A stretch of 64,000 nucleotides of DNA from UBA6163 sp031411655 (GTDB lineage Bacteria > Planctomycetota > Planctomycetia > Pirellulales > Pirellulaceae), in assembly GCA_031411655.1 (NCBI GenBank), contig JANOBM010000040.1:124001-188000 (forward strand), given 5' to 3'. Of this stretch, positions 26,559 to 36,114 are shown one piece after another; position 1 is the stretch's first letter, and every line of letters begins with the position of its first letter. The notes beneath the pieces were generated by a model, which was not told the DNA's origin, ran no database searches, and was given only the letters and a program-made list of their open reading frames with translations. The translations under genes were made by a program, and so were the position numbers.

Positions 26559-26914
26559 CGGTCGAGCGGGGCTCCCGTTTGCGGCACCATCCACACGACC
26601 CAATCGTCTTCTGCTCCGGCAATGGCTCGCGCAATCGCCCTGGCAACGACTTGGGCAGCAGATAATTGCGAGCGTCTTTCGTTGACTCCCGTAGATACCC
26701 TGCCAACGGTGCGATAAATTGATACCGCTTTGGAAGGGATCGCCGGAAAAAGTATTCGCGCCGTTTGTGCTAATTCTTCGTCGCTTTGATCAATCGATTG
26801 GTTCACTCGATTGACCGCAGGGTCGCAGGCTTCTGCTGCGGAACGTAAATGATCGAGTCTTGGTCTCGGTGCGAATGTTTCGATCAACCTAAATCTTCGC
26901 GAAGGGAAATCCAC
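26441..26914 (-). CDS. Doubtful hypothetical ORF divergent from zwf
   Basis: A 157-codon open frame fills the space upstream of zwf and overlaps the 3' end of the preceding plus-strand gene by about 118 bases. The part outside the overlap has plausible codon use and composition (EACDPAVNRVNQSIDQSDEE, AAQVVARAIARAIAG), whereas the C-terminal part is merely antisense to the neighbour. Its start would be two bases from the zwf start, leaving no room for separate promoters. No family recognised. Either a small real gene or chance. Confidence 0.25.
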   Translation of the reverse strand: MDFPSRRFRLIETFAPRPRLDHLRSAAEACDPAVNRVNQSIDQSDEELAQTARILFPAIPSKAVSIYRTVGRVSTGVNERRSQLSAAQVVARAIARAIAGAEDDWVVWMVPQTGAPLDRQLTAGTSVLGQRISPFRSLVSHFLMSLARRGAVSFSGL

Positions 26915-26916
26915 CG
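26559..26916. other. Space upstream of zwf
   Basis: About 358 bases between two plus-strand genes. It is covered only by the doubtful minus-strand frame. I see no convincing promoter, terminator or leader structure, though the zwf promoter should be here. Confidence 0.4.
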
Positions 26917-28368
26917 ATGGCGCATACCATTGTTATCTTCGGGGCGTCTGGCGACCTTACCAGCCGCAAGCTGATTCCGGCACTGTATAGCCTCCATAAG
27001 AAGAAGCGGCTTCCGTCGAATACCCAAATCGTCGGTGTTTCGCGAAGTAGTTTTGAACATCAGCAGTGGCGCAGTTCGCTACGCGACACCACCTCTCAAT
27101 TTGCCGGATCATCCTTTGATGAGGCGACTTGGGCGACATTCGCTGAACGAGTTCATTACCAATCGGGTGACATTCAACAACTGGATGATTTCGTCAAGCT
27201 TCGTGAATTCTTGACTTCGATCGAGCCGGAAGGTCGGGCCGATCGCGTCTATTATCTCTCGACCATGCCGCAGCTCTACGCGACCGCGGTCGAGCAGTTG
27301 GGCGCGGCCGGCTTGGCAGATGATTCCATGGGCGCCCGGCGAGTCATTATTGAAAAGCCGTTTGGTACTGATTTAAAGTCCGCGCAGGAACTCAATCACC
27401 GAGTGCACAAAGTCTTTCGTGAGGATCAGATCTATCGTATCGACCATTACCTTGGCAAGGAAACCGTACAGAACCTGTTCGCGATGCGATTTGCTAACAG
27501 TATCTTCGAGCCTTTGTGGAACCGAAACTACATCGACCATATCCAGATCACGGTCGCCGAGGAAGTTGTCATTGGAAGCCGAGCGGGCTATTACGATACG
27601 TCCGGGATCCTTCGCGACATGTTTCAGAATCACATTTTTCAGCTGCTGATGATCACGGCGATGGAGCCGCCGCCCCGATTTGATTCATCGCTCGTTCGCG
27701 ATGAAAAGGTGAAGGTGCTTCACAGCGTTCGGCCAATGACCGGTGGTGACTTTGCGGCGCAGACGGTCCGCGGACAATACGACGGCTATTTGCAAGAGCC
27801 CGGTGTGCCGGCAGCGAGTCCGACGGAAACGTTTGCCATCCTCAAACTCTACGTTGATAACTGGCGGTGGAGAAACGTCCCGTTCTATTTGCGCAGTGGC
27901 AAGGGGATGTCGTGTCGCACTTCGCAAATCGTGATTCAATTCAAGCAGCCGCCTCACTTGGTTTTCGGAACCAAGTTGCGAGAATTTGACGCCAATCGAC
28001 TCGTCATCCAGGTACAGCCGGCCGAAGGCATTCAGATGCATATTCAGTCCAAAGTGCCTGACACCGATATGAAAACGCGGACATCGACACTTGATTTCCG
28101 GTTCAACAAAGGCGATGCGGGCGGAATGCCGGACGGTTATCAGCGACTATTACTGGATGCGATGAACGGCGACGCAAGTCTCTTCGCTCGCAGCGATGAG
28201 GTGGAATTGTCATGGGGCATTATCGATCCGATCATCGGAGCTTGGCGAAGTCCAGCCGCACCGCCCCTATTGAAGTACGATCCTGGCAACTGGGGGCCGC
28301 TCGAGTCGTCCGAGTGGATGCACGAGCAAAAACGAGAATGGTTTGATGTGTGTCCCGTGATTGAGTGA
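26917..28368 (+). CDS. zwf: Glucose-6-phosphate 1-dehydrogenase
   Basis: A 483-residue enzyme that oxidises glucose 6-phosphate to 6-phosphogluconolactone, making NADPH at the start of the oxidative pentose phosphate pathway. The N-terminal nucleotide motif is GASGDLTSRKLIPAL at residues 8-22, and the substrate-site motif RIDHYLGKE occurs near 174. An EKPFG segment and the C-terminal region with YQRLLLDAMNGD are also standard. Normal length. No gnd, pgl or opcA gene is adjacent. The following ABC-like gene is 188 bases downstream and probably separate. Confidence 0.97.
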   Translation: MAHTIVIFGASGDLTSRKLIPALYSLHKKKRLPSNTQIVGVSRSSFEHQQWRSSLRDTTSQFAGSSFDEATWATFAERVHYQSGDIQQLDDFVKLREFLTSIEPEGRADRVYYLSTMPQLYATAVEQLGAAGLADDSMGARRVIIEKPFGTDLKSAQELNHRVHKVFREDQIYRIDHYLGKETVQNLFAMRFANSIFEPLWNRNYIDHIQITVAEEVVIGSRAGYYDTSGILRDMFQNHIFQLLMITAMEPPPRFDSSLVRDEKVKVLHSVRPMTGGDFAAQTVRGQYDGYLQEPGVPAASPTETFAILKLYVDNWRWRNVPFYLRSGKGMSCRTSQIVIQFKQPPHLVFGTKLREFDANRLVIQVQPAEGIQMHIQSKVPDTDMKTRTSTLDFRFNKGDAGGMPDGYQRLLLDAMNGDASLFARSDEVELSWGIIDPIIGAWRSPAAPPLLKYDPGNWGPLESSEWMHEQKREWFDVCPVIE

Positions 28369-28410
28369 CATGCCCAGCGGAATTGCCCAAGTGCGTTCCG
28401 GTTTTGGATT

Positions 28411-28434
28411 ACCGAGCGAGGAGGGACGCTCGGT
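28411..28434 (+). terminator. Possible terminator after zwf
   Basis: A perfect 8-bp stem, ACCGAGCG with CGCTCGGT, with an eight-base loop lies 42 bases past the zwf stop. The following bases are TTGTGG, a poor U-tract, so efficiency as an intrinsic terminator is uncertain. Confidence 0.4.
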
Positions 28435-28556
28435 TTGTGGTCGGGAGAGTGCTCGTTTCCGTTGGGAAGTCGTACGCGACGACTGCCTTCGAGTTAACAT
28501 AGCAAGAGTCAATCGCCTCATCGATTTGCCTCCGCTCACCGTCGCTTCCAAGGGAT

Positions 28557-30392
28557 TTGACCTTGCCCGATTTTTCTTCGCTTTTTCGCGCCAACCATTT
28601 TCGTACTGCGCTTCGAGAACCTGAAGGCCGCGCATCGCTGCTGTGGTACTTGGCTGCTGTCGCGGCCGGCTTGCTTGTACCGTGTGTGATCATCGTTGTT
28701 GGTTTGATCGCAATGCTCTTGGACGAGGAAGGCTTGCGGGTTTCTCCGGTAAGTATAGGCACATACGTTGCGGTCCCCATCGCGGAGTCCTTCATTGCAT
28801 TGCCTCCCCTGGTTCAATTGACCTACTTGGTGGTGATTGCACTGATGATGGCGATCTCATTTTCGCTGGCTATTTGGATTCACCGGAAGGGTGCCGATGC
28901 GAGAAGCCGGGCGGTAACGCTTGGGCTTCATCGTGACTTGCTTCGCCAGTCGTTACGTCGCGCCGAGATTGAGGGTGCGGTGGCTCAGCGTTCGCGCGCT
29001 CAAGTTTTGATCGAGCAGCGTCTTCCCCAGTTGACGCGTGGATTGTCGTCGTGGTCACGAGCGATGCCTCGAAGCTTGCTGATGGTAATTGGTTGCGTGT
29101 CACTGGCGTTAATGGTCAACATTCCCTTGGCGTCCCTGGCTGTCATCTCAGGGTTGTTGCTTTGGCAGCTGTACCGCGCATTGCGCCAGAGAATTGAAAA
29201 CGAATCGACCGCGTGGGAATTGCCTCGCGCGCGCCGTCGATTGGTGAATCTCATTAGTCAGGCTCCATTACTTGCTCGTACGCAATCCGGTGGCGCCGCA
29301 GACCAGGCATTCATGAATGAGCTCGAGGCACTTTATCGGCGAATCGAAGTGCAGCAAAACCACCGAGGTAGCTTGTGGCCAATCATGGCGTTCGCGGCTT
29401 CGTTTGCAATCGCGTTGTTGATACTCGGCTTGGGGGTCAACTTCTTTGATCCGACATCGGGTTTGAGTTTAGCATCGGCCCTGGTACTGGGGCTTTCGCT
29501 TACTGGTGCTGTTGCTGCATCTACACGACTTGTGCAAGCGATCTCGGCGGCAGCCACCGCTGACGAAGCGGCGAGAAGTGTCTACCAGTATTTGGAGATT
29601 TTTGATGACGCGCCTCCGAGCGAACAAAGGGTCGGACTTGCAGGGCTTCGGGACAAAGTGGAAATGGTCGATGTCACGCTGGGCGACGTAGGTGGTGACG
29701 TGATTCTTGCCAATATTAGCTTACAGCTGCGCCCGGGCACCTTAGTTGCTTTGCTGGGCACCGACAGTGTTTCGACCTTTTCGCTAGCTGAGCTATTGCT
29801 AGGGATTGGGCGTCCGGGGCAAGGCCGGATATCCATTGACGGCATCTTACTAAGAGACATTCACCCCCGCTCGCTGGTAAAAAACGTTCTTTGGATAGGT
29901 GCGGATGGGCCCCTGTCCGAAGCCTCGGTTATCGACAACATTGCGGCAGGGCATTCCAATATCGACCCTCATGACATCATGGTCGCCACTCAGCAATTGG
30001 GAATCTACGACTCCTTGATGCGGCTGAGCGAAGGCTTGCACACCATACTCACGCCAAATGAGTCGCGGTTAAGCGCCGAAGAGCGTTACGCGATTGGCAT
30101 CAGCCGGGCGATACTGCACAAGCCACCCATCGTCGTCGTCGAGGAACCGCCGCTGCCGCCAGAAGAGCTTGCTACCGACAATTGCCTTGCTGCGTTAAAG
30201 ACTTTGGTCGCAGAGAAGTCTCTGGTGGTTATCTTGCCACGGCGACTGCAAACGCTCCGGATGGCTGACCGCGTTCTTTTACTGAACGGTTCCAAACTTG
30301 CCGGTGAAGGCAAGCACGCCGAATTGCTGCAGTCCAGCGATTTGTACCGTCATTTAAACTATCAACTGTTTAATCCGTATCGGGCACAGTAG
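28557..30392 (+). CDS. Degenerate ABC exporter half-transporter (pseudo-ATPase)
   Basis: A 611-residue protein built like an MsbA/HlyB half-transporter: about six transmembrane helices in the first 340 residues, then a nucleotide-binding-domain fold. The ATPase motifs are mutated throughout. The Walker A position reads LLGTDSVSTFS (no Lys), the Q-loop region WIGADGPLSEASVIDNIAAG lacks the Gln, the signature LSGGQ is LSAEE, the Walker B Asp is Glu (VVVEEPP), and the H-loop His is Arg in LPRRLQTLRMADRVLLL. The surrounding fold, including the NIAAG and AELL ends, is clearly kept. No ATG exists before about residue 50; TTG at 28557 or 28563 is the likely start. It probably no longer hydrolyses ATP and may be a scaffold or partner subunit. 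Confidence 0.85.
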   Translation: MTLPDFSSLFRANHFRTALREPEGRASLLWYLAAVAAGLLVPCVIIVVGLIAMLLDEEGLRVSPVSIGTYVAVPIAESFIALPPLVQLTYLVVIALMMAISFSLAIWIHRKGADARSRAVTLGLHRDLLRQSLRRAEIEGAVAQRSRAQVLIEQRLPQLTRGLSSWSRAMPRSLLMVIGCVSLALMVNIPLASLAVISGLLLWQLYRALRQRIENESTAWELPRARRRLVNLISQAPLLARTQSGGAADQAFMNELEALYRRIEVQQNHRGSLWPIMAFAASFAIALLILGLGVNFFDPTSGLSLASALVLGLSLTGAVAASTRLVQAISAAATADEAARSVYQYLEIFDDAPPSEQRVGLAGLRDKVEMVDVTLGDVGGDVILANISLQLRPGTLVALLGTDSVSTFSLAELLLGIGRPGQGRISIDGILLRDIHPRSLVKNVLWIGADGPLSEASVIDNIAAGHSNIDPHDIMVATQQLGIYDSLMRLSEGLHTILTPNESRLSAEERYAIGISRAILHKPPIVVVEEPPLPPEELATDNCLAALKTLVAEKSLVVILPRRLQTLRMADRVLLLNGSKLAGEGKHAELLQSSDLYRHLNYQLFNPYRAQ

Positions 30393-30409
30393 GATTGCCG
30401 AGCCTCATG

Positions 30410-31597
30410 TCAGTAGCGACCGCGAGAAACATCGACTGCGTCGGTCGCCGGAGGTGGAGGCAGTTGCAGACGATAGTCTTTTGAGGTCTCGGAGGCTAAT
30501 TGGCGAAGAAATTCAAGTGACTCCTTGAACTCCGGCAGTGATCGCAGTGCTTCGAATCGGGGATTGGTGGCGACTCGTTCGTACCGCATCCAAGTTGCTT
30601 GGACTTCGCTTGACGCAAGTTCCCTCGCGTTGCGCCAGTGGGCAGGCAATGCCAAGTAGGCTTGCCATTGTGTATCAACGTTGGCCAGCAGCGCGCTAAC
30701 GGACCGCTCGAGCGGTGCGAGGCCGGTATCAGGAACCGTGATCATGGTGTCCTGCGCCGGCGATTGTAGGGCTGCAGGGTCACTTGGTTGGCCGGTGGAG
30801 GTATCGATGGGAGGCACACCACCGACGGACGGATCCCTTGAGGGTAAAGCGACCGTTGGCACGCTTCTAGAAAATCGTTTCAGTTCTTCTACCAGCCCAA
30901 TCGCTGTGGCAGGTACCAACCCCGGTCCACCTCCAGCAGTTTGGTAATAGGCCTGCGTTGCGGGAATGTCAATCTGCAGGCTCGCCCCCGTCAATGACAC
31001 GCCAGCAAAAAGACCGCGAGACCGGGAGTAGGTGAAGATTTCGGCCTGCGCCGTCAAATCAGTCGCAGCACTCGCGTACCGACCAATGGGCCCTGCCGCT
31101 GCGGAAGCGTTGACGCCTAAGGTCACTTTTCGCTGACGAATATTGTTAAGACTTCTAGGCGACCGGAATACAAGTACGAGATCGACGGCTTCCACCCCAG
31201 CCTGCCAGCCGATGCTGCCGCCACCGATGGTGATGAACTCGGGTGCTTGCCATTGCTGATTGGCGTCCTTCGTCAACAATACGCCCCGCCCGCCACCAAT
31301 TCCGATGACGAATGCCCCGCGAACATAATGGGGAATGATCGCGACCCCTTCTGCTGAAGCGAGGAGGTTTTCCGGAATGTTGGTCGCAGAGCCCATCGCG
31401 ACTTCATGCAGCACTGCCGTAGCTTCATTAATCACCCCTGCCTCGCTTGAGGTGGGACCACTTGTGATAGGTGTCAACGGTCGAGGGAACAGGGGCCTTT
31501 GGAAGATGGGTGCCGACTGGACTTGACCGAAAGCAACCGACCCGGTCGCTGCCAAAACAAGCGAAAATGCCAAACTGCGGAAATGAAAAGTCGGCAT
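30410..31597 (-). CDS. Exported SYLF-domain protein
   Basis: A 395-residue protein from ATG 31597 (an upstream frame to 31657 has no signal features). Residues 1-24 are a signal peptide ending VAFGQ. About residues 45-235 form a SYLF (Ysc84/DUF500) lipid-binding domain: a helix with AVLHEVAMG, IPENLLASAEGVAIIP, RGAFVIGIGGGRGVLL, the ITIGGGSIGWQAG core and the late SRSRGLFAGVSLTG segment. The C-terminal part is a Pro/Ser linker and a helix. In eukaryotes SYLF domains bind phosphoinositides; the bacterial role is unclear. It converges with the ABC-like gene 17 bases away. Confidence 0.88.
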   Translation of the reverse strand: MPTFHFRSLAFSLVLAATGSVAFGQVQSAPIFQRPLFPRPLTPITSGPTSSEAGVINEATAVLHEVAMGSATNIPENLLASAEGVAIIPHYVRGAFVIGIGGGRGVLLTKDANQQWQAPEFITIGGGSIGWQAGVEAVDLVLVFRSPRSLNNIRQRKVTLGVNASAAAGPIGRYASAATDLTAQAEIFTYSRSRGLFAGVSLTGASLQIDIPATQAYYQTAGGGPGLVPATAIGLVEELKRFSRSVPTVALPSRDPSVGGVPPIDTSTGQPSDPAALQSPAQDTMITVPDTGLAPLERSVSALLANVDTQWQAYLALPAHWRNARELASSEVQATWMRYERVATNPRFEALRSLPEFKESLEFLRQLASETSKDYRLQLPPPPATDAVDVSRGRY

Positions 31598-31807
31598 CGT
31601 GTAGGCTCCCTGCCCAAGAGAAAAATCGAATCCATGTCGTGGCCTTGGCTCACTCATTCATGCGCGCGCCCGGACGTCTGCGTGCGCCAAACCTCAGCGT
31701 GAGCCAATAGTCAAAGTGCGGCAGACCATCGTAAGAGTTTATCGCGACGGCCTCATTTGACGAAGACCAATTCCTGGCCGCTCACAAAGGGTTTCGCTGA
31801 GTCACAT

Positions 31808-33109
31808 CTACTTGGCAAGTGAGGCTTTTACGAGTTGTTTGTCGTTGCGGGCAAATACGCTGCGTTCCGCGAAGGCCGGATGTGACCAGCAAACTCCACC
31901 GCGTTGTCCGAGTTGCGCTGTTGTCGGCTCGATCAATTTGGCGCGATCGATGATCTCAACACCAGCAGACGATAGCTTAGTGATCAACAATTCCCCTCGT
32001 TCGTTAAACATCCACACCCGGTCTGCTTGGCGTACCATATGGATTGTTGACCACCTCGCTTTGGGTACCGCGGTCAGATCTTCCCAAAGGCGTTCGCCAG
32101 TCATCGCGTCCAAGCATCGCATTTCACCGTAACTATCAACGCCGTAGATGAATCCTTTTTCGACTATCGGTGTGCCGATCATCGCGTGCAGCGACTCGGT
32201 GTTTTTCTCATCCTGACCCACCGTTCGCCAGAGTTGTTCGCTGTTGAGTGGCTCTGCCCCTACCCTGATCATGAGCGAGCCGTCGTAGAAACTTGATACA
32301 TAGACCAGATCGCCATCGACCGACGGTGTGGCAATACCGATCGGCATTTGACGCGGCTGCATTTCATGCTTCCAAAACACGGCCCCACTACGTGGGTCCA
32401 GTCCTGAAAGGCTTTCACCGGTCCAGCAAACCAGTACATCGGAGTTGCCTTGGCGGATGATGATGGGTGATGAATAGCCTGCACGTTCATTCAGTGCCTT
32501 CCAAACTTCTTTGCCAGTTTCTTTATCAAACGCGACGAAGCAGGCGCCATCGCTCCCGGCTACTTGTTGAACGACTAGCGACTCGTAAATCAACGGCGAT
32601 GCCGCGATTCCCCATATCGGCATGTCGATATCGTATTCCAGGTCTAAGTCACGCTTCCAAATGATGTCGCCGCTTGCGGCATCGAAGCAAATGAAGTGTC
32701 CCATCGCGCCGACACTGTAGGCCTTGCCGTTGTCGACCGTGACGCTCGCGCGGGGCCCTGCGGTATAGCTGACTGTGTAGTCCGCTTTGTATTCGTGAAG
32801 CCAAAGTTGCTTGCCCGAAGCCGAATCGAAACAGAGCACTCGTTCCCATTGGTTTCCTGCGTCGAGTCGTCGCTCAGTGACGTAGACTCGCCCATTCGCA
32901 ACCGTGGGGCCGCTGTATCCTGGGCCGATATCAACCGACCATACTAGTGGAAGTTGTCCGTCGGGCAATTCATCGACCAGTCCATCGGCCTCCCAGATCC
33001 CATCGCGGTGAGGACCTCGCCATTGAGGCCAGTCTTCGGCCATCACCCACGAGACGGATAGCAGGGCGACGCCGACAATTAGTAAGAAGAAACGATGTAA
33101 TGGGACCAT
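31808..33109 (-). CDS. Secreted PQQ-like beta-propeller protein
   Basis: A 433-residue protein from ATG 33109; the frame is open 56 codons further but lacks a signal peptide there. Residues 1-25 are a signal peptide ending SWVMA. The mature protein begins WPQWRGPHRDG, a start common in planctomycete propellers, and contains repeated PQQ-blade motifs such as VLCFDSASGKQLWLH, ICFDAASGDIIWK, VAFDKETGKEVWK and LDPRSGAVFWK. These blades give a seven- or eight-bladed propeller. The family either binds PQQ in dehydrogenases or is a protein-protein scaffold (BamB-like); no dehydrogenase residues were identified. Ends just before a 410-base divergent region. Confidence 0.9.
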   Translation of the reverse strand: MVPLHRFFLLIVGVALLSVSWVMAEDWPQWRGPHRDGIWEADGLVDELPDGQLPLVWSVDIGPGYSGPTVANGRVYVTERRLDAGNQWERVLCFDSASGKQLWLHEYKADYTVSYTAGPRASVTVDNGKAYSVGAMGHFICFDAASGDIIWKRDLDLEYDIDMPIWGIAASPLIYESLVVQQVAGSDGACFVAFDKETGKEVWKALNERAGYSSPIIIRQGNSDVLVCWTGESLSGLDPRSGAVFWKHEMQPRQMPIGIATPSVDGDLVYVSSFYDGSLMIRVGAEPLNSEQLWRTVGQDEKNTESLHAMIGTPIVEKGFIYGVDSYGEMRCLDAMTGERLWEDLTAVPKARWSTIHMVRQADRVWMFNERGELLITKLSSAGVEIIDRAKLIEPTTAQLGQRGGVCWSHPAFAERSVFARNDKQLVKASLAK

Positions 33110-33520
33110 CAAGTGTGACCAGGTGAAAGGAAGCGGAGCATTGGAAGCGGAGGCACTTCGAGACGCGGCCGGGAATGACTGCGGGCATTTCTTCCACGCC
33201 GTCAGATTTTTCCCAAGCAAATGACCCTCGATGTGCCGCCCATACTTCCCCTTAAAGTGTTGAGGTTCTGATACCAAAATGAATCTGCGAGGCCCCGTTT
33301 TTCATGTAAATCATCGGCGGTAACGCAACCCAGTGGGGCGGTAATTTTAGCCGCGGCGCTTCTTCACCGGCGAGGAAACCTCGATGCCTTTCGACCGCCT
33401 CTGCCAATGGTGCAGGCGGACGAAGGCCCTATAATACCCGCGAGAAGTGTTTTCCGCGTTGCCCATTACCGTGGGTCGAGTGCGGGCCGGATTCCTTTTT
33501 TTCGGAAGGTTTGGTCTTCA
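33110..33520. other. Divergent intergenic region, PQQ protein / trxB
   Basis: About 410 bases between two divergently transcribed genes; it must hold both promoters. Neither ORF extension across it has conserved features. A short CGAGG-AAA-CCTCG hairpin lies near 33372, without a following T-run. I saw no strong promoter match. Confidence 0.4.
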
Positions 33521-34585
33521 GTGTCTGACAAGGTTGAGAAAACGATCATTATCGGAAGTGGCCCCGCTGCTTGGAGTGCCGCCATTTATGCCGCCCGCGC
33601 CAATCTTGAGCCGCTTGTCTTTGAAGGCGCGATGACTGAAGAAAACCGTCAAAACGGAACGCTTCCGCTTGGCCAGTTGGCGCTTACGACCGAAGTCGAA
33701 AACTACGCCGGTTTCCCATCGGGCAATCTAAAAGCGTTTGTCGATTCGGCTATCGATTCCGAACAACAGTACCTGTTGCCGCCGGTGAGTGAAGAAGCGC
33801 ACGCCGTCACAGGCCCGGAACTGATGAACCTGATGCGCCAACAGGCACGCAACTTTGGCACCCGCATCATCACTGACGATGTGACGATGACCGACTTTTC
33901 ATCGAGCGTCTTCAAGATCGATACGCTCGAAAACGGTTCACACTACTGCAATACGCTGATTGTCGCATCCGGAGCTCGCGCAAACTATTTGGGTTTACCG
34001 AGTGAAGATGCATATAAGAATCGCGGCGTTAGCGCTTGTGCGGTGTGTGACGGCGCCTTGCCAAGATTCCGCAAGCAAGCATTAGCCGTTGTCGGCGGCG
34101 GCGATAGCGCCGTTGAAGAAGCAACCTACCTCACCAAGTTTGCTTCGAAGGTGTACTTGATCGTCCGCCGCCATGAGCTTCGCGCTTCTAAAATCATGCA
34201 AGAGCGAGCTGTTCGAAATCCGAAAATTGAAATCCTTTGGCATCATGAAGTGCTTGAAGTTCTTGGAGAAGAAAAAGCAGGGGTAACGGGCCTGCGTCTG
34301 ATTCAAAACCAGGAGAAAAAGGAGCGGCACCTCGAAATTACCGGATTGTTCCTTGCCATTGGACACACGCCCAATACTAAGTTCCTCAATAACCAGTTGG
34401 AGCTTACGGACAAAGGCTACATTCGTTGGACCACCTTGGGTAGAACTTACACAAGCGTGCAAGGAGTCTACGCGGCAGGCGATGTCGCCGACGATTATTA
34501 TCGCCAGGCCATTACCTCTGCAGGGACCGGTTGCATGGCCGCGCTCGATGCGGAACGATTGCTTGCTGAGCATGATTTGTTGTAG
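33521..34585 (+). CDS. trxB: Thioredoxin-disulfide reductase
   Basis: A 354-residue low-molecular-weight thioredoxin reductase that passes electrons from NADPH through FAD to thioredoxin. The FAD motif is IIIGSGPAAWSAAIYAARA at about residues 9-27, the redox disulfide CAVC is Cys173 and Cys176 in CAVCDGALP, and the NADPH motif is VVGGGDSAVEEA near 197. The end carries the GVYAAGDV(A)D FAD-binding motif. A GTG at 33521 (MSDKVEKTI) gives the normal N-terminus; the longer frame from 33407 adds 38 unrelated residues. No thioredoxin gene is adjacent. Confidence 0.95.
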   Translation: MSDKVEKTIIIGSGPAAWSAAIYAARANLEPLVFEGAMTEENRQNGTLPLGQLALTTEVENYAGFPSGNLKAFVDSAIDSEQQYLLPPVSEEAHAVTGPELMNLMRQQARNFGTRIITDDVTMTDFSSSVFKIDTLENGSHYCNTLIVASGARANYLGLPSEDAYKNRGVSACAVCDGALPRFRKQALAVVGGGDSAVEEATYLTKFASKVYLIVRRHELRASKIMQERAVRNPKIEILWHHEVLEVLGEEKAGVTGLRLIQNQEKKERHLEITGLFLAIGHTPNTKFLNNQLELTDKGYIRWTTLGRTYTSVQGVYAAGDVADDYYRQAITSAGTGCMAALDAERLLAEHDLL

Positions 34586-34716
34586 TGTTTTTAATGAGAA
34601 ACGGTGTCTGAAATCGATTGGCGAAACGGTCTTGGGGCGTTTCGCAAAGTCGGGGGTAGGCACTTTTTTCATCGAATCGATTCTGCCGCTATTGAATTCT
34701 TGATTTAGTAAACGGA

Positions 34717-36114
34717 ATGACGATGAGTTGGTTATTGATCAGCGATGCGAGACGCGAGCAAGCGGTAAGTGAATCAGTAGAGGTACGAGGCTGGGTGCGC
34801 ACTCGCCGTGATTCCAAAGGTGGATTCAGCTTTATCGAAATCAACGATGGCAGTTGCTTCGGAAACTTACAAATCGTTGCACCGGCAACGCTTGGAAATT
34901 ATGCCGACGAAATCCAAAAATTGTCTGCGGGGTGTAGTGTTGTCGTTCGCGGCGCCTTGAAGCTGTCGCCTGCCGCCGGGCAGGCGACCGAGTTGCACGC
35001 CGAAGAGGTTCGGGTCATCGGTTGGTGCGATGTCGAAGAATACCCCCTGCAAAAGAAAAGGCACTCCTTTGAGAAACTACGTGAATGGGCTCACCTTCGC
35101 GGGCGCACAAACACGTTCGGCGCGGTGATGCGAGTTCGCAATCAGATCTGCCACTCCATCCATCAGTTCTTTCAAGACAATCGATTTCTGTATCTGCACA
35201 CGCCGATCATCACGGCAAGTGATTGTGAAGGCGCGGGAGAAATGTTCCGTGTGACGACACTGAACCTTGACAAGTTAGTGGGAAGCAACCGACCCATCGA
35301 CCATTCGCAGGATTTCTTTGGTAAGCCATCGTTCTTGACCGTCAGCGGTCAGTTGGAAGGTGAGACGTACGCAACCGCCCTTGGACGCATTTATACGTTT
35401 GGACCAACGTTTCGAGCGGAGAATAGCCACACGTCGCGGCATCTTTCTGAGTTTTGGATGATCGAACCAGAGGCCGCGTTTTTCGATCTTGCGGATAACA
35501 TGCGATTAGCGGAGTCGTTCCTCAAGCGGATCTTCAGCGATTGCTTGAACCGATGTGAAGAGGATATGCAGTTCTTCAATGAACACATTCAACCTGGAGT
35601 CGTGGATCAGCTTCGCAAAGTCGTGGACGCACCTTTTGCGCACATGACCTACACCGATGCGGTTACGGTGCTTGAGAAGTGCACCGAAAAGTTTGATTAC
35701 CCAGTTAAGTGGGGTATCGATTTGCAAGCCGAACACGAGCGGTTCTTGACCGAAAAGCATGTCGGTGGACCGGTAATCCTGACGGACTATCCTTCGTCAA
35801 TTAAGCCTTTTTACATGAAGCTCTCTGCCGACGGGCGAACCGTTGGTGCCATGGATGTGCTTGTTCCAGGTGTAGGCGAGATCATCGGCGGTAGCCAACG
35901 CGAAGATCAGCTTGACACGTTGCTTGCCCGGATGACAGCATCGGGCTTGAAACACGAAGAGTACTGGTGGTACATCGAACTGCGAAAGTTTGGGAGCGTG
36001 CCACATGCTGGTTTCGGTCTAGGGCTCGAGCGAGCGGTGCAATACGTCACCGGCATGGCGAACATCCGTGATGTCATTCCTTTCCCTCGAACGCCAGGTA
36101 GCGCTGATTTTTAG
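34717..36114 (+). CDS. asnS: Asparaginyl-tRNA synthetase
   Basis: A 465-residue class IIb synthetase. The N-terminal OB-fold anticodon domain covers about residues 18-105 (VRGWVRTRRDSKGG, FIEINDGS). The catalytic domain has motif 2 with FRAENSHTSRHLSEFWMIEPE and motif 3 GFGLGLERAVQYVTG, and the C-terminal IRDVIPFPRTPG is typical of AsnRS and AspRS/AsnRS relatives. The SRHLSEFWM form points to AsnRS over AspRS. ATG start at 34717 (or the ATG two codons later). Its TAG stop overlaps the GTG start of gluQ by one base. Confidence 0.96.
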   Translation: MTMSWLLISDARREQAVSESVEVRGWVRTRRDSKGGFSFIEINDGSCFGNLQIVAPATLGNYADEIQKLSAGCSVVVRGALKLSPAAGQATELHAEEVRVIGWCDVEEYPLQKKRHSFEKLREWAHLRGRTNTFGAVMRVRNQICHSIHQFFQDNRFLYLHTPIITASDCEGAGEMFRVTTLNLDKLVGSNRPIDHSQDFFGKPSFLTVSGQLEGETYATALGRIYTFGPTFRAENSHTSRHLSEFWMIEPEAAFFDLADNMRLAESFLKRIFSDCLNRCEEDMQFFNEHIQPGVVDQLRKVVDAPFAHMTYTDAVTVLEKCTEKFDYPVKWGIDLQAEHERFLTEKHVGGPVILTDYPSSIKPFYMKLSADGRTVGAMDVLVPGVGEIIGGSQREDQLDTLLARMTASGLKHEEYWWYIELRKFGSVPHAGFGLGLERAVQYVTGMANIRDVIPFPRTPGSADF

